From positions 1 through 62,024 of the forward strand of contig DASROF010000213.1 of assembly GCA_035647075.1 (NCBI GenBank): 62,024 nucleotides of DNA, in the 5' to 3' direction. A model generated the notes under the pieces. The model saw only the letters and a program-made list of their open reading frames with translations. It searched no databases and had not been told where the DNA came from. Below, piece by piece: positions 51,372-59,456 of the stretch. How positions within the stretch are numbered: position 1 is the first letter of the stretch; the number at the start of each line of letters is the position of its first letter. Origin of the DNA: Gp6-AA40 sp035647075. Its GTDB lineage: Bacteria > Acidobacteriota > Vicinamibacteria > Vicinamibacterales > UBA2999. The position numbers were made by a program, and so were the translations under genes.

Positions 51372-52331
51372 CAGAAGGCGTGGGAGTCCTCGACCTGCGT
51401 CGCATCCGCATCTGAATTTCTTCGTATAGCGATCGAGCAAACGGTCGGTCAGCGTCGACTTGCCCGGAGCAAACTGGGAGGCAGCGGCACGGACGTAGGG
51501 GCGGAGTTGACGCGCGGCGTAGTCCGCGTACCCGACCTTCTGGATCTCACGCAGCGTGTCGCGATACTGCTCGATCAGTGAGGCCGCGAGCACCTGGCCG
51601 GTTCGGGTGGCCCCGACCACAGCGGACGCACCGAGCCAGCGGGCGCCCTGCGGTGCGGAACGCACCGCGGACACTGCCAGCATCGAGGATGTTTCGAAAA
51701 TCGACTTTCCCTGGCGCGCCGATTCGGCCTTGAGCTGAGTCCACACGCCAATGAGGCTCTCACCGGTCGGAAGCCGATCCGGCGTCAGGCTCCGCGCTTC
51801 TTCTCGGATGGCACGCCACTCTTCGCGCAGCGCGGGGACGTCGAGCGGCGGCGTGTTGATCGACTCCGCAACCCGCCCGGACGTGCGCTCGAGGCCGTCG
51901 AGTAGTTGATCGACACTCGAAAAATCCGCGCTGTCGTCCAGCAGCCCCTGCTCTTTCAGCGATGCCGCAATCTCAGGAATGAGATGGCGCCCCAGTCCGC
52001 ACACGTCGGCAAGGGCAGCCAGCACCCAGACCGGCGACGCGCGGAATGCCACCACACCGAGCGCCTCCACGGCGTTCCCGACTGTCCGTCGTACGAAGAA
52101 GTCGTCGTCCAGCTTCGCATCGGCTGCGTACGCGCCTTCGACCTCGCCTACCTGCTCGATAAGAAACCGCAGCGTCGTATCGACCAGGTTCTGGTACAGG
52201 CGCGATTGCCTGACCGAGCGTGGCAGGGCGACGTCGCCCACCTCGCGGACAACGCCCGCGCCGATGCCGACCACGGACCTGACGAGCCGCTCCGGCAACG
52301 TCGCGAGGTACCGCTTGATCCTCTGGTTCAT
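51291..52331 (-). CDS. Conserved hypothetical protein
   Basis: 346 residues from ATG 52331. No signal peptide. The N-terminal half (RLVRSVVGIGAGVVREVGDV, FVRRTVGNAVEALGVVAFRASPVWVLAALADV) is hydrophobic and helical, and could associate with membranes; the C-terminal half is mixed. The last 27 codons are antisense to the peroxidase gene and look like run-on sequence, so the true stop may have been lost. Function unknown; some EcsC-like character, not firm. Confidence 0.6.
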   Translation of the reverse strand: MNQRIKRYLATLPERLVRSVVGIGAGVVREVGDVALPRSVRQSRLYQNLVDTTLRFLIEQVGEVEGAYAADAKLDDDFFVRRTVGNAVEALGVVAFRASPVWVLAALADVCGLGRHLIPEIAASLKEQGLLDDSADFSSVDQLLDGLERTSGRVAESINTPPLDVPALREEWRAIREEARSLTPDRLPTGESLIGVWTQLKAESARQGKSIFETSSMLAVSAVRSAPQGARWLGASAVVGATRTGQVLAASLIEQYRDTLREIQKVGYADYAARQLRPYVRAAASQFAPGKSTLTDRLLDRYTKKFRCGCDAGRGLPRLLLPSLERRAEVVQFVGRQNVLQSPKQD

Positions 52332-52413
52332 TCTTGCGCTGCATGGTCGCACGAGATTCACAGCCAACCACGTCCGGGTGGTACGCGTCGAATACGGTGT
52401 GCGGATTTCTCCT

Positions 52414-52935
52414 ATGGAACCTGCAGACAATCCGCCGGTCTCATCTCAGGGGGATCCGTCCGGGACCTGGGAGAACTGGCAGGTCGAGCGCCTGAAAGAG
52501 CTCGCCCAGAGAGGCAGCCTCGCAGCAGCCCGGGAGCTCATGCACCGCGCCATCGCGCAATCGGAACGCGCGTCGAGCCATCGCCCGGATCTGATCGAAC
52601 CGGCGCTCTGCGTGTGGCTGAAGGAAGTCCTTGGCGCCGCGTTCGAGAATCCACGGCAATCGATCGGCGAACTGATCGCACCGCCGCAGAGAGGTCTCCG
52701 GGGATGCAGCCATGCCGAGCTGGTCTATGCGCTGACTCTCAGTCAGGAGATCTATTTCCGCGTCTGCAAGGCGATCGACGCGGGTATGCCGCTGAGGGAT
52801 GTGTTCCCAGCGGTCGCCGAAGAACTGAACGCCCTTGGATACCGGAACGCGAACAACGGCCTGCTTCAGGGCTGGTCCGTGCGACGACGGTTCTACGAAG
52901 TCAGCAGACGGACACTGCAGAGAGGGTCCGGCTGA
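52414..52935 (+). CDS. Hypothetical protein
   Basis: 173 residues from ATG 52414; divergent from the previous gene with 82 bases between. All-helical appearance (WENWQVERLKELAQRGSLAAARELMHRAIAQSE; LVYALTLSQEIYFRVCKAID), no membrane segment. The stop TGA is provided by a palindromic repeat (GTCCGGCTGA), so the original C-terminus may differ. No family recognised. Confidence 0.6.
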   Translation: MEPADNPPVSSQGDPSGTWENWQVERLKELAQRGSLAAARELMHRAIAQSERASSHRPDLIEPALCVWLKEVLGAAFENPRQSIGELIAPPQRGLRGCSHAELVYALTLSQEIYFRVCKAIDAGMPLRDVFPAVAEELNALGYRNANNGLLQGWSVRRRFYEVSRRTLQRGSG

Positions 52936-52982
52936 AGCCGGATACGACGACCTATGAGCGTCCAGCTGAAGCCGGACACTAC
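52926..52982. repeat. Two tailed palindromes between two convergent genes
   Basis: GTCCGGCTGAAGCCGGATAC (52926-52945, tail GAC) and GTCCAGCTGAAGCCGGACAC (52960-52979, tail TAC). The first supplies the TGA of the 173-residue gene; the tail of the second supplies the TAG of fabI. Confidence 0.88.
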
Positions 52983-53752
52983 ATGCCGGTGACGTGGAAG
53001 CCGGCGTCGACCATCAGGACTTCGCCGGTGACGCCCCTGCCAGCATCGCTCAATAGGAACGCGGCGGCTTCGGCGACTTCGCTGGTATCCACATTCCGTC
53101 GAAGTGGAGCGCGGTCCTTGTAGATGTTGAGGATGTTTGAGAAGCCGGAGATGCCGGCGGCCGCCAGCGTCTTGATCGGTCCCGCCGACACGGCGTTCAC
53201 GCGCACGTTCTTCTGGCCGACATCCGCGGCGAGATAGCGCACGTTCGCTTCGAGCGCGGCTTTCGCGACGCCCATCACGTTGTAGTTCGGAAACACGCGC
53301 TCGCTGCCGAGATAGCTGAGCGTCAGGATGCTGCCGCCGCCGCGCTTTTCCATCAGCGGCAACGCGCCGCGCGTCAGCGCGATCAGCGAGTACGCGGAGA
53401 TGTCCATCGCCATCGCAAACCCGTCGCGCGACGTCTGCGAAAACGGTGCGGTCAGATCCTCTCGCTTGGCGAACGCCGCGCCGTGCACGACGAAGTCGAG
53501 TCCGCCAAAGTCACGGTCGATGCGCGCAAACACGGCTTCGATGTCGGAGTCGGACGTGACGTCACACGGGAGCACGAGCGGCGCGGGATCGAGCCCCTGC
53601 GACAAATCGTTGACGTGCTCTTCGAATCGTCCCTGATAGGTGAGAACCAGGCGTGCGCCACGAAGTGCGGTGACTTGCGCGATCGCCCAGGCGATGGACC
53701 GCTTGTTGGCAACACCAACGACGAGCCCGATCTTTCCCGTGAAATCAGCCAT
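52979..53752 (-). CDS. fabI: Enoyl-[acyl-carrier-protein] reductase (NADH)
   Basis: 257 residues from ATG 53752. FabI signatures: GVANKRSIAWAIA for the NAD site and the catalytic Tyr147, Tyr157 and Lys164 in LSYLGSERVFPNYNVMGVAK (spacing Y-x9-Y-x6-K), plus KTLAAAGISGF for the substrate loop. Reduces enoyl-ACP in the last step of fatty-acid elongation. The open frame continues upstream to 54052 but that part overlaps the Gly-rich gene antisense-like and is not included. Stop in a palindromic repeat. Confidence 0.93.
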   Translation of the reverse strand: MADFTGKIGLVVGVANKRSIAWAIAQVTALRGARLVLTYQGRFEEHVNDLSQGLDPAPLVLPCDVTSDSDIEAVFARIDRDFGGLDFVVHGAAFAKREDLTAPFSQTSRDGFAMAMDISAYSLIALTRGALPLMEKRGGGSILTLSYLGSERVFPNYNVMGVAKAALEANVRYLAADVGQKNVRVNAVSAGPIKTLAAAGISGFSNILNIYKDRAPLRRNVDTSEVAEAAAFLLSDAGRGVTGEVLMVDAGFHVTGM

Positions 53753-53795
53753 AGGAGTCGTTCGCGATGATGGCGGGAGTGAGGACGAGGACCAG

Positions 53796-54569
53796 CTACC
53801 GGCCGCGCTTTCGCCCACCGCCGGGACGAGGACCGCGGCCGGGTCCCTGACCCTGGCCCTGACCTTGACCCGGACGGCCGCCGCCCTGCCCTGAGCGATT
53901 GCCCTGACGCTGTCCGAAGGGACCGCCGCCGCCGGGACCGCCCGGCCCACGCTGGCCGCCGAATCGCGATCCCTGACCGGATGGCTGGCCACCCTGCGCA
54001 TGCCGCGCGGGACGATGCCCACCACGGTGGCGCTGGCCGTTGCGATTCGCATCGAACTTGCCGCCGGGGCGGATCGTGAAGTCGGTCGGCTTGCGCTCGG
54101 GAACGTGCCCTTCAGGCCGCGGCAGTTGCGCGCGAATCAGCGGTCGATGCACGGGCCAGTTATCGCTTTCGCTCGCGCCTTCATCCTCAGCCGTCTCGGG
54201 CTCGGAAACAGCTTCCGCCGCCGCGTCGGGTGCGGCCTCGAGCTCGACGTGCTCTTCTGATTCTGATTCGACGGCGTCGTCTGCCATCACCGGAAGGTCG
54301 GATTCAGGAGCGTCCTCGTGTGTTTCTTCCACGTCCGAGGGAGGCCGGCTGCCGGCTTCGACGAGATGTGCGGGCGGCGTTTCCGACTTGCGCTTGCGGC
54401 TCGTCGGCACCTTCGCGTGCTTGAATTCGTGCTCGGTGTCGCACGTCGTGCACCGCGTTTGCTTGACAGCGTCTTCAACCATCGCGACCACCGCATGGTT
54501 GGTGATGCGGCGCTCACGCGGACAGTAGTCGTCCAGAATGTCACCGAGCCGAGGCCGGCGCTGAGTCAT
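53796..54569 (-). CDS. Cys-motif protein with acidic linker and RG/GQ-rich disordered tail
   Basis: 257 residues. Residues 1-55 (RLGDILDDYCPRERRITNH, QTRCTTCDTEHEFKHAK) form a small domain with a CxxC that may bind zinc. Residues 60-140 are acidic (EESESEEHVELE-type), and about 165-257 are Gly/Arg/Gln-rich (GGQRGPGGPGGGG, GQGQGQGQGPGRG). The tail resembles RNA-binding RGG regions. Likely RNA- or ribosome-associated, but this is inference from composition only. Followed downstream by fabI after a 43-base gap. Confidence 0.7.
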   Translation of the reverse strand: MTQRRPRLGDILDDYCPRERRITNHAVVAMVEDAVKQTRCTTCDTEHEFKHAKVPTSRKRKSETPPAHLVEAGSRPPSDVEETHEDAPESDLPVMADDAVESESEEHVELEAAPDAAAEAVSEPETAEDEGASESDNWPVHRPLIRAQLPRPEGHVPERKPTDFTIRPGGKFDANRNGQRHRGGHRPARHAQGGQPSGQGSRFGGQRGPGGPGGGGPFGQRQGNRSGQGGGRPGQGQGQGQGPGRGPRPGGGRKRGR

Positions 54570-54819
54570 AAATTCCCCGGAACCGATTCCGTCAGGCGGG
54601 ATGCAAGAAAAACGAGAAAAAACCGTCCGCCGAAGCCCTGGCGGCGCTTATCCGCCGAAGCACAAAGCGCGGCAGCGGATTCGTCCACCGTAGCGCGGAG
54701 CGCGGAGGTGGAACCTGTCCCGCCGTAGCGCGGAGCGCGAAGGCGGATGCAGGGTGTCGGCAAAGTCTAGCAGGGAAAAAGCAAATCCCAAATCCCAAAA
54801 ACCCAGTCCCAGGAAACGG
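54570..54819. repeat. Intergenic region with tandem hairpin repeats of a second type
   Basis: Two tandem copies: 54684-54712 (TCCACC / GGTGGA arms) and 54718-54747 (TCCCGCC / AGGCGGA arms), sharing the core GTAGCGCGGAGCGCG. A degraded third copy (TCCGCCGAAG... at 54626-54660) precedes them. No gene. The stretch 54770-54815 is A-rich (AAATCCCAAATCCCAAAAACCC) and ends at the argH stop. Confidence 0.8.
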
Positions 54820-56196
54820 TTACAAAACCGAGCTTATCCAGCTGCGGCACTCGGCCAGTGCCGCCGTCACCGCGTCGGGATTGGTCGATTGGGGCGTTCG
54901 CCGGGCCTGGACCGACGCCAGCGCCGTTGCCGCCAGCGGCGCATCGTCGCCAAACATCTCGCTCGCCTCGCGCCATTCGACCATCGTCAAATCGCTGAAA
55001 TCACGCCCTTCCGCGACAAGCTTCCGGACCATCGCGCCAACGACCTCGTGGGCTCGCCGAAACGGCATGCCGCGGGTGGTCAGGTAATCTGCCACGTCTG
55101 TGGCGAGGAGCAAGCCGGAGGCTGCACGACCTGAACGTTCGGCATTGACCGTCAGCCGCGAGACGACCGCATGGACGGCGCGGAGCGACACGGACAGTGT
55201 TGACTCGGCGTCGAACACCGCCTCTTTGTCTTCCTGCAGATCCTTGTTGTAGCCGGTCGGCAAGCCTTTCATCGTGACGAGCCAACCGGTGAGCCGGCCC
55301 ACCGCACGTCCGGTCTTGCCGCGCACCAGCTCGAGCGGATCCGGATTCTTCTTCTGCGGCATCATGCTGCTGCCGGTCGCTGACGCATCCGCGAGTTCGA
55401 AGAAACCGTGCTCCTCGCCGGTGAAGATGATGAGGTCTTCCGCGAGACGGCTGAGATGGACCATCGTCAGCGACACGGCGTAGAGAAACGTCGCAACGAA
55501 GTCGCGGTCGGACGACGCGTCGATGCTGTTGGGAACGACCTTCGAGAAGCCGAGCGCTTTCGCGAGACGTGCCGTGTCCACCGGGTAGCTCGTCCCAGCG
55601 ATGGCTCCTGAACCAAGAGGAAGCGCATCTGCCTCGACGGCGGCGAATGCGAGTCGAACGAAATCGCGGCGCAGTGCGGACGCGTGCGACAGAAAGAAGT
55701 GCGCGACGAGCACCGGCTGCGCGCGACGGAAGTGCGTATACGAAGGCATCAACGCGTTCGCGGCCTGCTGCGCTTGATCGGCGCACGCTGCGATCAGCGT
55801 CACGAGGCCTTTCTGAAGCACCGGAATACGTCGGCGCAGATACAGCCGCAGGTCGAGCGAGACCTGCTCATTACGGGAGCGACCTGTGTGCAGACGACGG
55901 CCGGCGTCGCCGATGCGTTCGATGAGCCGCCGTTCGACGAAGCTATGAACATCCTCGTCCGGCCCGACGACAGATTCCGGATTGCGTCTGCCCTCCTCGA
56001 GGATTTCCTTCAGCCCTCCGACAATTGCCTTCGCATCCTCACGGCTCAGCATGCCGCCGGCTTCGAGTGCTTCTGCCCACGCGATGCTGCCGGTGACGTC
56101 GTCTTCGAAGAGGAGTCGATCGAAGCCGAATGAGATGCCGAAGTCGAAGGCCGCGGGATCGGGCGCCGTATCGAAACGGCCGGACCAGAGCGTCAT
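54820..56196 (-). CDS. argH: Argininosuccinate lyase
   Basis: 458 residues from ATG 56196, overlapping the argG-like stop (ATGA). Fumarase/aspartase fold with the signature GSSMMPQKKNPDPLE, HTGRSRNEQV, and SYTHFRRAQPVLVAHF. Cleaves argininosuccinate to arginine and fumarate, the last step of arginine synthesis. Slightly short but complete. Intact, in contrast to the neighbouring synthase. Confidence 0.94.
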   Translation of the reverse strand: MTLWSGRFDTAPDPAAFDFGISFGFDRLLFEDDVTGSIAWAEALEAGGMLSREDAKAIVGGLKEILEEGRRNPESVVGPDEDVHSFVERRLIERIGDAGRRLHTGRSRNEQVSLDLRLYLRRRIPVLQKGLVTLIAACADQAQQAANALMPSYTHFRRAQPVLVAHFFLSHASALRRDFVRLAFAAVEADALPLGSGAIAGTSYPVDTARLAKALGFSKVVPNSIDASSDRDFVATFLYAVSLTMVHLSRLAEDLIIFTGEEHGFFELADASATGSSMMPQKKNPDPLELVRGKTGRAVGRLTGWLVTMKGLPTGYNKDLQEDKEAVFDAESTLSVSLRAVHAVVSRLTVNAERSGRAASGLLLATDVADYLTTRGMPFRRAHEVVGAMVRKLVAEGRDFSDLTMVEWREASEMFGDDAPLAATALASVQARRTPQSTNPDAVTAALAECRSWISSVL

Positions 56197-57005
56197 GCGT
56201 GGTTCACCGGCTCGGGGGTGGTCCCGCTGCAGCCGGCCACTACGAGCGAGCCTGGATTGAGCTGCAGGGTCACCGAGCCACGCCCTTCGCACGAACGATA
56301 CGCGCTGTGCAGCAGCGTGAGTGCCGGTGAGCCGTCGTAGGACCTGGCGAGCGAGTATTGACCACCAATCAACGACAGACTTTCGATCAGCTCAGGCAAT
56401 TCCATCGCGACACCGTTCACCGACACGGGAGTTCCCGCCTCGAAGCCGATCGTGACCGTCGCCGGATTGTCGAAACCGGGAGCAGGCAGCGAATGTCGCA
56501 TGAACAGGTTTCGGTCCGGGTGAACAGCGCCAGCGGGCAGACGATGCATCTTCACATATTCCGCAACCGTGATGCCCTTGATGCGCCATGCCCGTGCCGG
56601 AGCAAATACTCGAAGTGTCGAGTCAACCGCACGGACCGACTTCTCGAGCCCCGGATCCATCGAGGCATGTGCGACCCAGTCAGTGTGTTCGATCGCGGCA
56701 ACTTCGACCAGTGCCGCGGCAATCACCGGATCGGGCAGGCGTCGCAGCTCGCGCTCTCGCGGCCCAGGACCTCCGGCAACGGGAACGATGGCCCGGCGCG
56801 CAAAGTCCTCGCACCGATCGAGCACATGCGCCCGGTGCGCGCCGCACGCCAGCGCGCGACTGTGAGTTTCTTCCGGGTCGTCGTGCTGGCCCACATCAAC
56901 AGTCAGCGTGACGACTTCGGCAGCGTGCGTATCGGCAAGCCACTTCACCGCCACACACGAGGCGGGATCTCCGTTGAACGCAAGCACGATACGTTTGGCG
57001 TCCAC
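56193..57005 (-). CDS. Degenerate argininosuccinate synthase homologue
   Basis: 270 residues against about 400 in functional ArgG. Family features remain: KRIVLAF at the start, EVVTLTVDVGQ, SVNGVAMELPELIESLSLIGGQ. But the ATP PP-loop, normally SGGLDTS, reads NGDPASC; the citrulline-site motif (HGCTGKGNDQVRFE in relatives) reads HASMDPGLEKSVRAVD; and about 100 residues between the IGG motif and the C-terminal strands are gone. The frame is open and placed between argR and argH. The C-terminus is shaped by a palindrome at 56221-56246. Probably catalytically dead, or altered to another role. Confidence 0.8.
   Translation of the reverse strand: MDAKRIVLAFNGDPASCVAVKWLADTHAAEVVTLTVDVGQHDDPEETHSRALACGAHRAHVLDRCEDFARRAIVPVAGGPGPRERELRRLPDPVIAAALVEVAAIEHTDWVAHASMDPGLEKSVRAVDSTLRVFAPARAWRIKGITVAEYVKMHRLPAGAVHPDRNLFMRHSLPAPGFDNPATVTIGFEAGTPVSVNGVAMELPELIESLSLIGGQYSLARSYDGSPALTLLHSAYRSCEGRGSVTLQLNPGSLVVAGCSGTTPEPVNHA
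56221..56246. repeat. Degraded tailed palindrome at the 3' end of the argG-like gene
   Basis: GTCCCGCTGCAGCCGGCCAC with tail TACGAG: one base of the GGAC arm is changed. Read on the minus strand as SLVVAGCSGTT. Confidence 0.75.
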
Positions 57006-57012
57006 CGTGTGC

Positions 57013-57456
57013 CTACAGTCGCTCGAACCGTTTGACGAACGCGCGGGCTCGCCGCGGGTCGCGCGCGATCACCAGAATCGTGTCGTCGCCGGCGATGGTG
57101 CCGACCACTTCGGGAAGATGGGCGCCATCGATGGCCACGCCGAGCAGTTGCGCCTGTCCAGGCCCCGTGCGCAGCACGACCATCTGCTGTACCCGATCGA
57201 CGCGCGTGAGGTATTCGCCGGCGGCGCGATGCAGCAGCGACTGGCCGTTCTGCGACGTGCGCTGTTGCACCGGCGGTGCCTGGTACGCACCGTCGGCGCC
57301 GCCTTTCACCAGCCCCAGGTCGCGGATGTCGCGCGAGAGCGTCGCCTGCGTGACGTCGAAGCCGGCGGCGCGCATGCTGCGCCGCAACTGCTCCTGGCTG
57401 CGCACCGGTGAGCGGTGAATGAGGTCGATGATGGTCGACTGGCGTCGCGCTTTCAT
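57013..57456 (-). CDS. argR: Arginine repressor
   Basis: 147 residues from ATG 57456, the normal ArgR length. Winged-helix DNA-binding domain with SQEQLRRSMRAAGFDVTQATLSRDIRDLGLVK (in parts), and the C-terminal hexamer/arginine-binding domain with GTIAGDDTILVIARD. Represses arginine genes when arginine is bound. First gene of the minus-strand argR-argG-argH unit and divergent from argC, so it can control both directions from the 130-base gap. It ends 8 bases before the argG-like gene. Confidence 0.93.
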   Translation of the reverse strand: MKARRQSTIIDLIHRSPVRSQEQLRRSMRAAGFDVTQATLSRDIRDLGLVKGGADGAYQAPPVQQRTSQNGQSLLHRAAGEYLTRVDRVQQMVVLRTGPGQAQLLGVAIDGAHLPEVVGTIAGDDTILVIARDPRRARAFVKRFERL

Positions 57457-57510
57457 GGCTGTCGGGTCCGCCGGCCTTCGCGCGATGCGCGTCGGTGCGG
57501 TTGACCAACA

Positions 57511-57575
57511 AACAGCATACAATAGTTGCTTGACTGATTATGCAGTGGACTGTATAAATATTCTTTTCCCCAGCC
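57511..57575. promoter_or_regulatory. argC promoter with probable ArgR sites
   Basis: Plus-strand promoter TTGACT (57530-57535), 17-base spacer, TATAAA (57553-57558), about 28 bases before the argC ATG. The -10 is embedded in TGTATAAATATTC, close to an ARG-box half pair (consensus type TGAATwwwwATTCA), and AACAGCATACAATAGTTG upstream could be a second weaker box. This is the only AT-rich part of the gap. ArgR binding is inferred from position and resemblance. Confidence 0.65.
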
Positions 57576-57585
57576 AGAGTCGAGG

Positions 57586-58620
57586 ATGCCAGTAGAAGCG
57601 CCGCTCAGTTCGCCAGCCGGCACGTCGCCGTCCACCAGGACGCGCGTGGCCATCGCCGGCGCGACCGGCTACGCCGGTCAGGAGCTGGTGCGTATCCTTG
57701 CACGCCATCCGGCGGTCACGCTCACTGCCGCGATGTCGTCGGGCGCCGGGAGTCCGGCGCGGGCGCTGCCGGCGCTCGCCCGCATCTGGGACGGCGAAGT
57801 GGTGCCGCTCGATGTCGAGCGCTTGATTGCCGACGCCGACATCATCTTTCTGGCGCTGCCCGAGGCGGCGTCCGCCGAGCTGGCGCCGAAGCTCCTTGAG
57901 CGCGGCCGCCGGGTGATCGATCTGTCCGGCGCGTTCCGGATTCGTGATGCCGCCGCGCGCGCGCGCTGGTATCCGGCGACCACTGCCCTGCCCGACGGAA
58001 CGGTCTACGGCTTCTCGGAACGGAACCGCGATGCGATTCGTTCGGCGCGGCTGCTTTCCAACCCCGGCTGCTATCCGACCGCGGCGCTGATGGCGCTGGC
58101 GCCGCTGGCCGACGCCGGCCTGCTCGTCGGGAATGCAGTTATCGACGCGAAGTCTGGCGTCTCGGGCGCCGGCAAGACGCCGAGCGATCGCACCCACTTT
58201 TCGGAGAATCACGGCAGCGTCGCAGCGTACGGCATCTTCTCCCATCGCCATACGGCGGAGATGGAGCAGGAACTCTCGGGGCCCGTCACGTTCGTGCCGC
58301 ATCTCGTGCCGCTGGATCGCGGGATCCTCGAGACGATTTACGTCTCGCTCAAACCGGGAACGACCGCCGCCGCGGTGGAACAGGCGCTCGACGCCGCTTA
58401 CGGCGACGCGCCGTTCGTTCGATTGACGGGGACGTCACTGCCGGAAATCAAGCACGTCGCGCACACGAACTTCTGCGACATCGGCTGGAAGGTCGATGAA
58501 GCGGGCTCGCGCGCCGTGCTGGTGGTGGTGCTCGACAACCTCGTGAAGGGTGCGGCAGGTTCAGCGGTCCAGAACCTGAACATCATGCTCGGGATCGACG
58601 AGCGCACAGGCCTTCTGTAA
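57586..58620 (+). CDS. argC: N-acetyl-gamma-glutamyl-phosphate reductase
   Basis: 344 residues. NADP-binding GATGYAGQELV, catalytic Cys162 in SNPGCYPT, GKTPSDRTHF(SEN) and HLVPLDRGILETIY. Third step of ornithine synthesis. The first 18 residues are extra and Ser/Pro-rich. Its TAA overlaps the argB ATG (TAATG). First gene of argC-argB-argD-NAGS-argJ. Confidence 0.93.
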   Translation: MPVEAPLSSPAGTSPSTRTRVAIAGATGYAGQELVRILARHPAVTLTAAMSSGAGSPARALPALARIWDGEVVPLDVERLIADADIIFLALPEAASAELAPKLLERGRRVIDLSGAFRIRDAAARARWYPATTALPDGTVYGFSERNRDAIRSARLLSNPGCYPTAALMALAPLADAGLLVGNAVIDAKSGVSGAGKTPSDRTHFSENHGSVAAYGIFSHRHTAEMEQELSGPVTFVPHLVPLDRGILETIYVSLKPGTTAAAVEQALDAAYGDAPFVRLTGTSLPEIKHVAHTNFCDIGWKVDEAGSRAVLVVVLDNLVKGAAGSAVQNLNIMLGIDERTGLL

Positions 58621-59456
58621 TGGTGCGGGCGCGCGCACGCGGACCGGTCGTCCTCAAGCTCGGGGGCGAGCTTCTCGAGCAGCCGCAGGATGTCGCGCGC
58701 GTGGCCAAGGCGATTGCCGCGCTGTCCGCGCGAACACCGCTTGTCGTCGTCCATGGTGGCGGCAAGGAGATCGACGCGGCTCTTGCGGTGGCCGGGATCC
58801 CGAAGCAGCAGGTCGACGGCCTTCGCGTGACAGATGCGGCCACGCTGGAAGTCGTGGTGTCCGTGCTGGCGGGCGCGATCAACACGCGGCTCGTCGCCGC
58901 GATACGCCGAGCCGGCGCGAAGCCCGTTGGGTTGACCGGCGCTGATGCGGGCGTGGCGACGGTCAAACGGTCGGCGCCCATCAAAACCGTGTCGGGCGAG
59001 ATCGTCGATCTTGGCCTCGTCGGCGCGCCGGTCGCCAACGGGCGGCCACAGCTGCTGTCTGCTTTACTGCAGGGCGGGTATGTGCCGGTGATCGCGTGCG
59101 TCGGTGCCACGCGTGACGGCCGGTTGATGAATGTCAACGCCGACACGCTGGCGTCGCATCTGGCTCGAGCGGTGGGCGCACGGCGGCTGGTGATTGCGGG
59201 CGGCACGTCGGGCGTGCTCGACGACAGCGGCCAGACCATTCCGCGAATGACCGGTCGCGAGGCCGCGCGTTTGATCAAGGCGGAAACGGCAAACAAGGGG
59301 ATGGTGGCCAAGTTGCAGGCGTGCCGTGCGGCGCTTGCCGGCGGTGTTCGCGATGTCGTGATTGCCAACGGCCGCGCGGCTCGGCTCGATGCGGTCGCAC
59401 TCGACAGTGATCTCTCCGGAACGCCGGCCAGGGATTGCACACAGGTGGTGAAATGA
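58620..59456 (+). CDS. argB: Acetylglutamate kinase
   Basis: 278 residues, amino-acid kinase fold: VVLKLGGELL, VVVHGGGKEI, GLTGADAG, NVNADTLASHLARAVGA. Phosphorylates N-acetylglutamate. A final VAIAC-type segment (YVPVIACVG) and KGMVAKLQAC are typical. The usual N-terminal arginine-sensing helix is absent, so feedback inhibition by arginine is less likely (inference). Its TGA overlaps the argD ATG. Confidence 0.93.
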   Translation: MVRARARGPVVLKLGGELLEQPQDVARVAKAIAALSARTPLVVVHGGGKEIDAALAVAGIPKQQVDGLRVTDAATLEVVVSVLAGAINTRLVAAIRRAGAKPVGLTGADAGVATVKRSAPIKTVSGEIVDLGLVGAPVANGRPQLLSALLQGGYVPVIACVGATRDGRLMNVNADTLASHLARAVGARRLVIAGGTSGVLDDSGQTIPRMTGREAARLIKAETANKGMVAKLQACRAALAGGVRDVVIANGRAARLDAVALDSDLSGTPARDCTQVVK

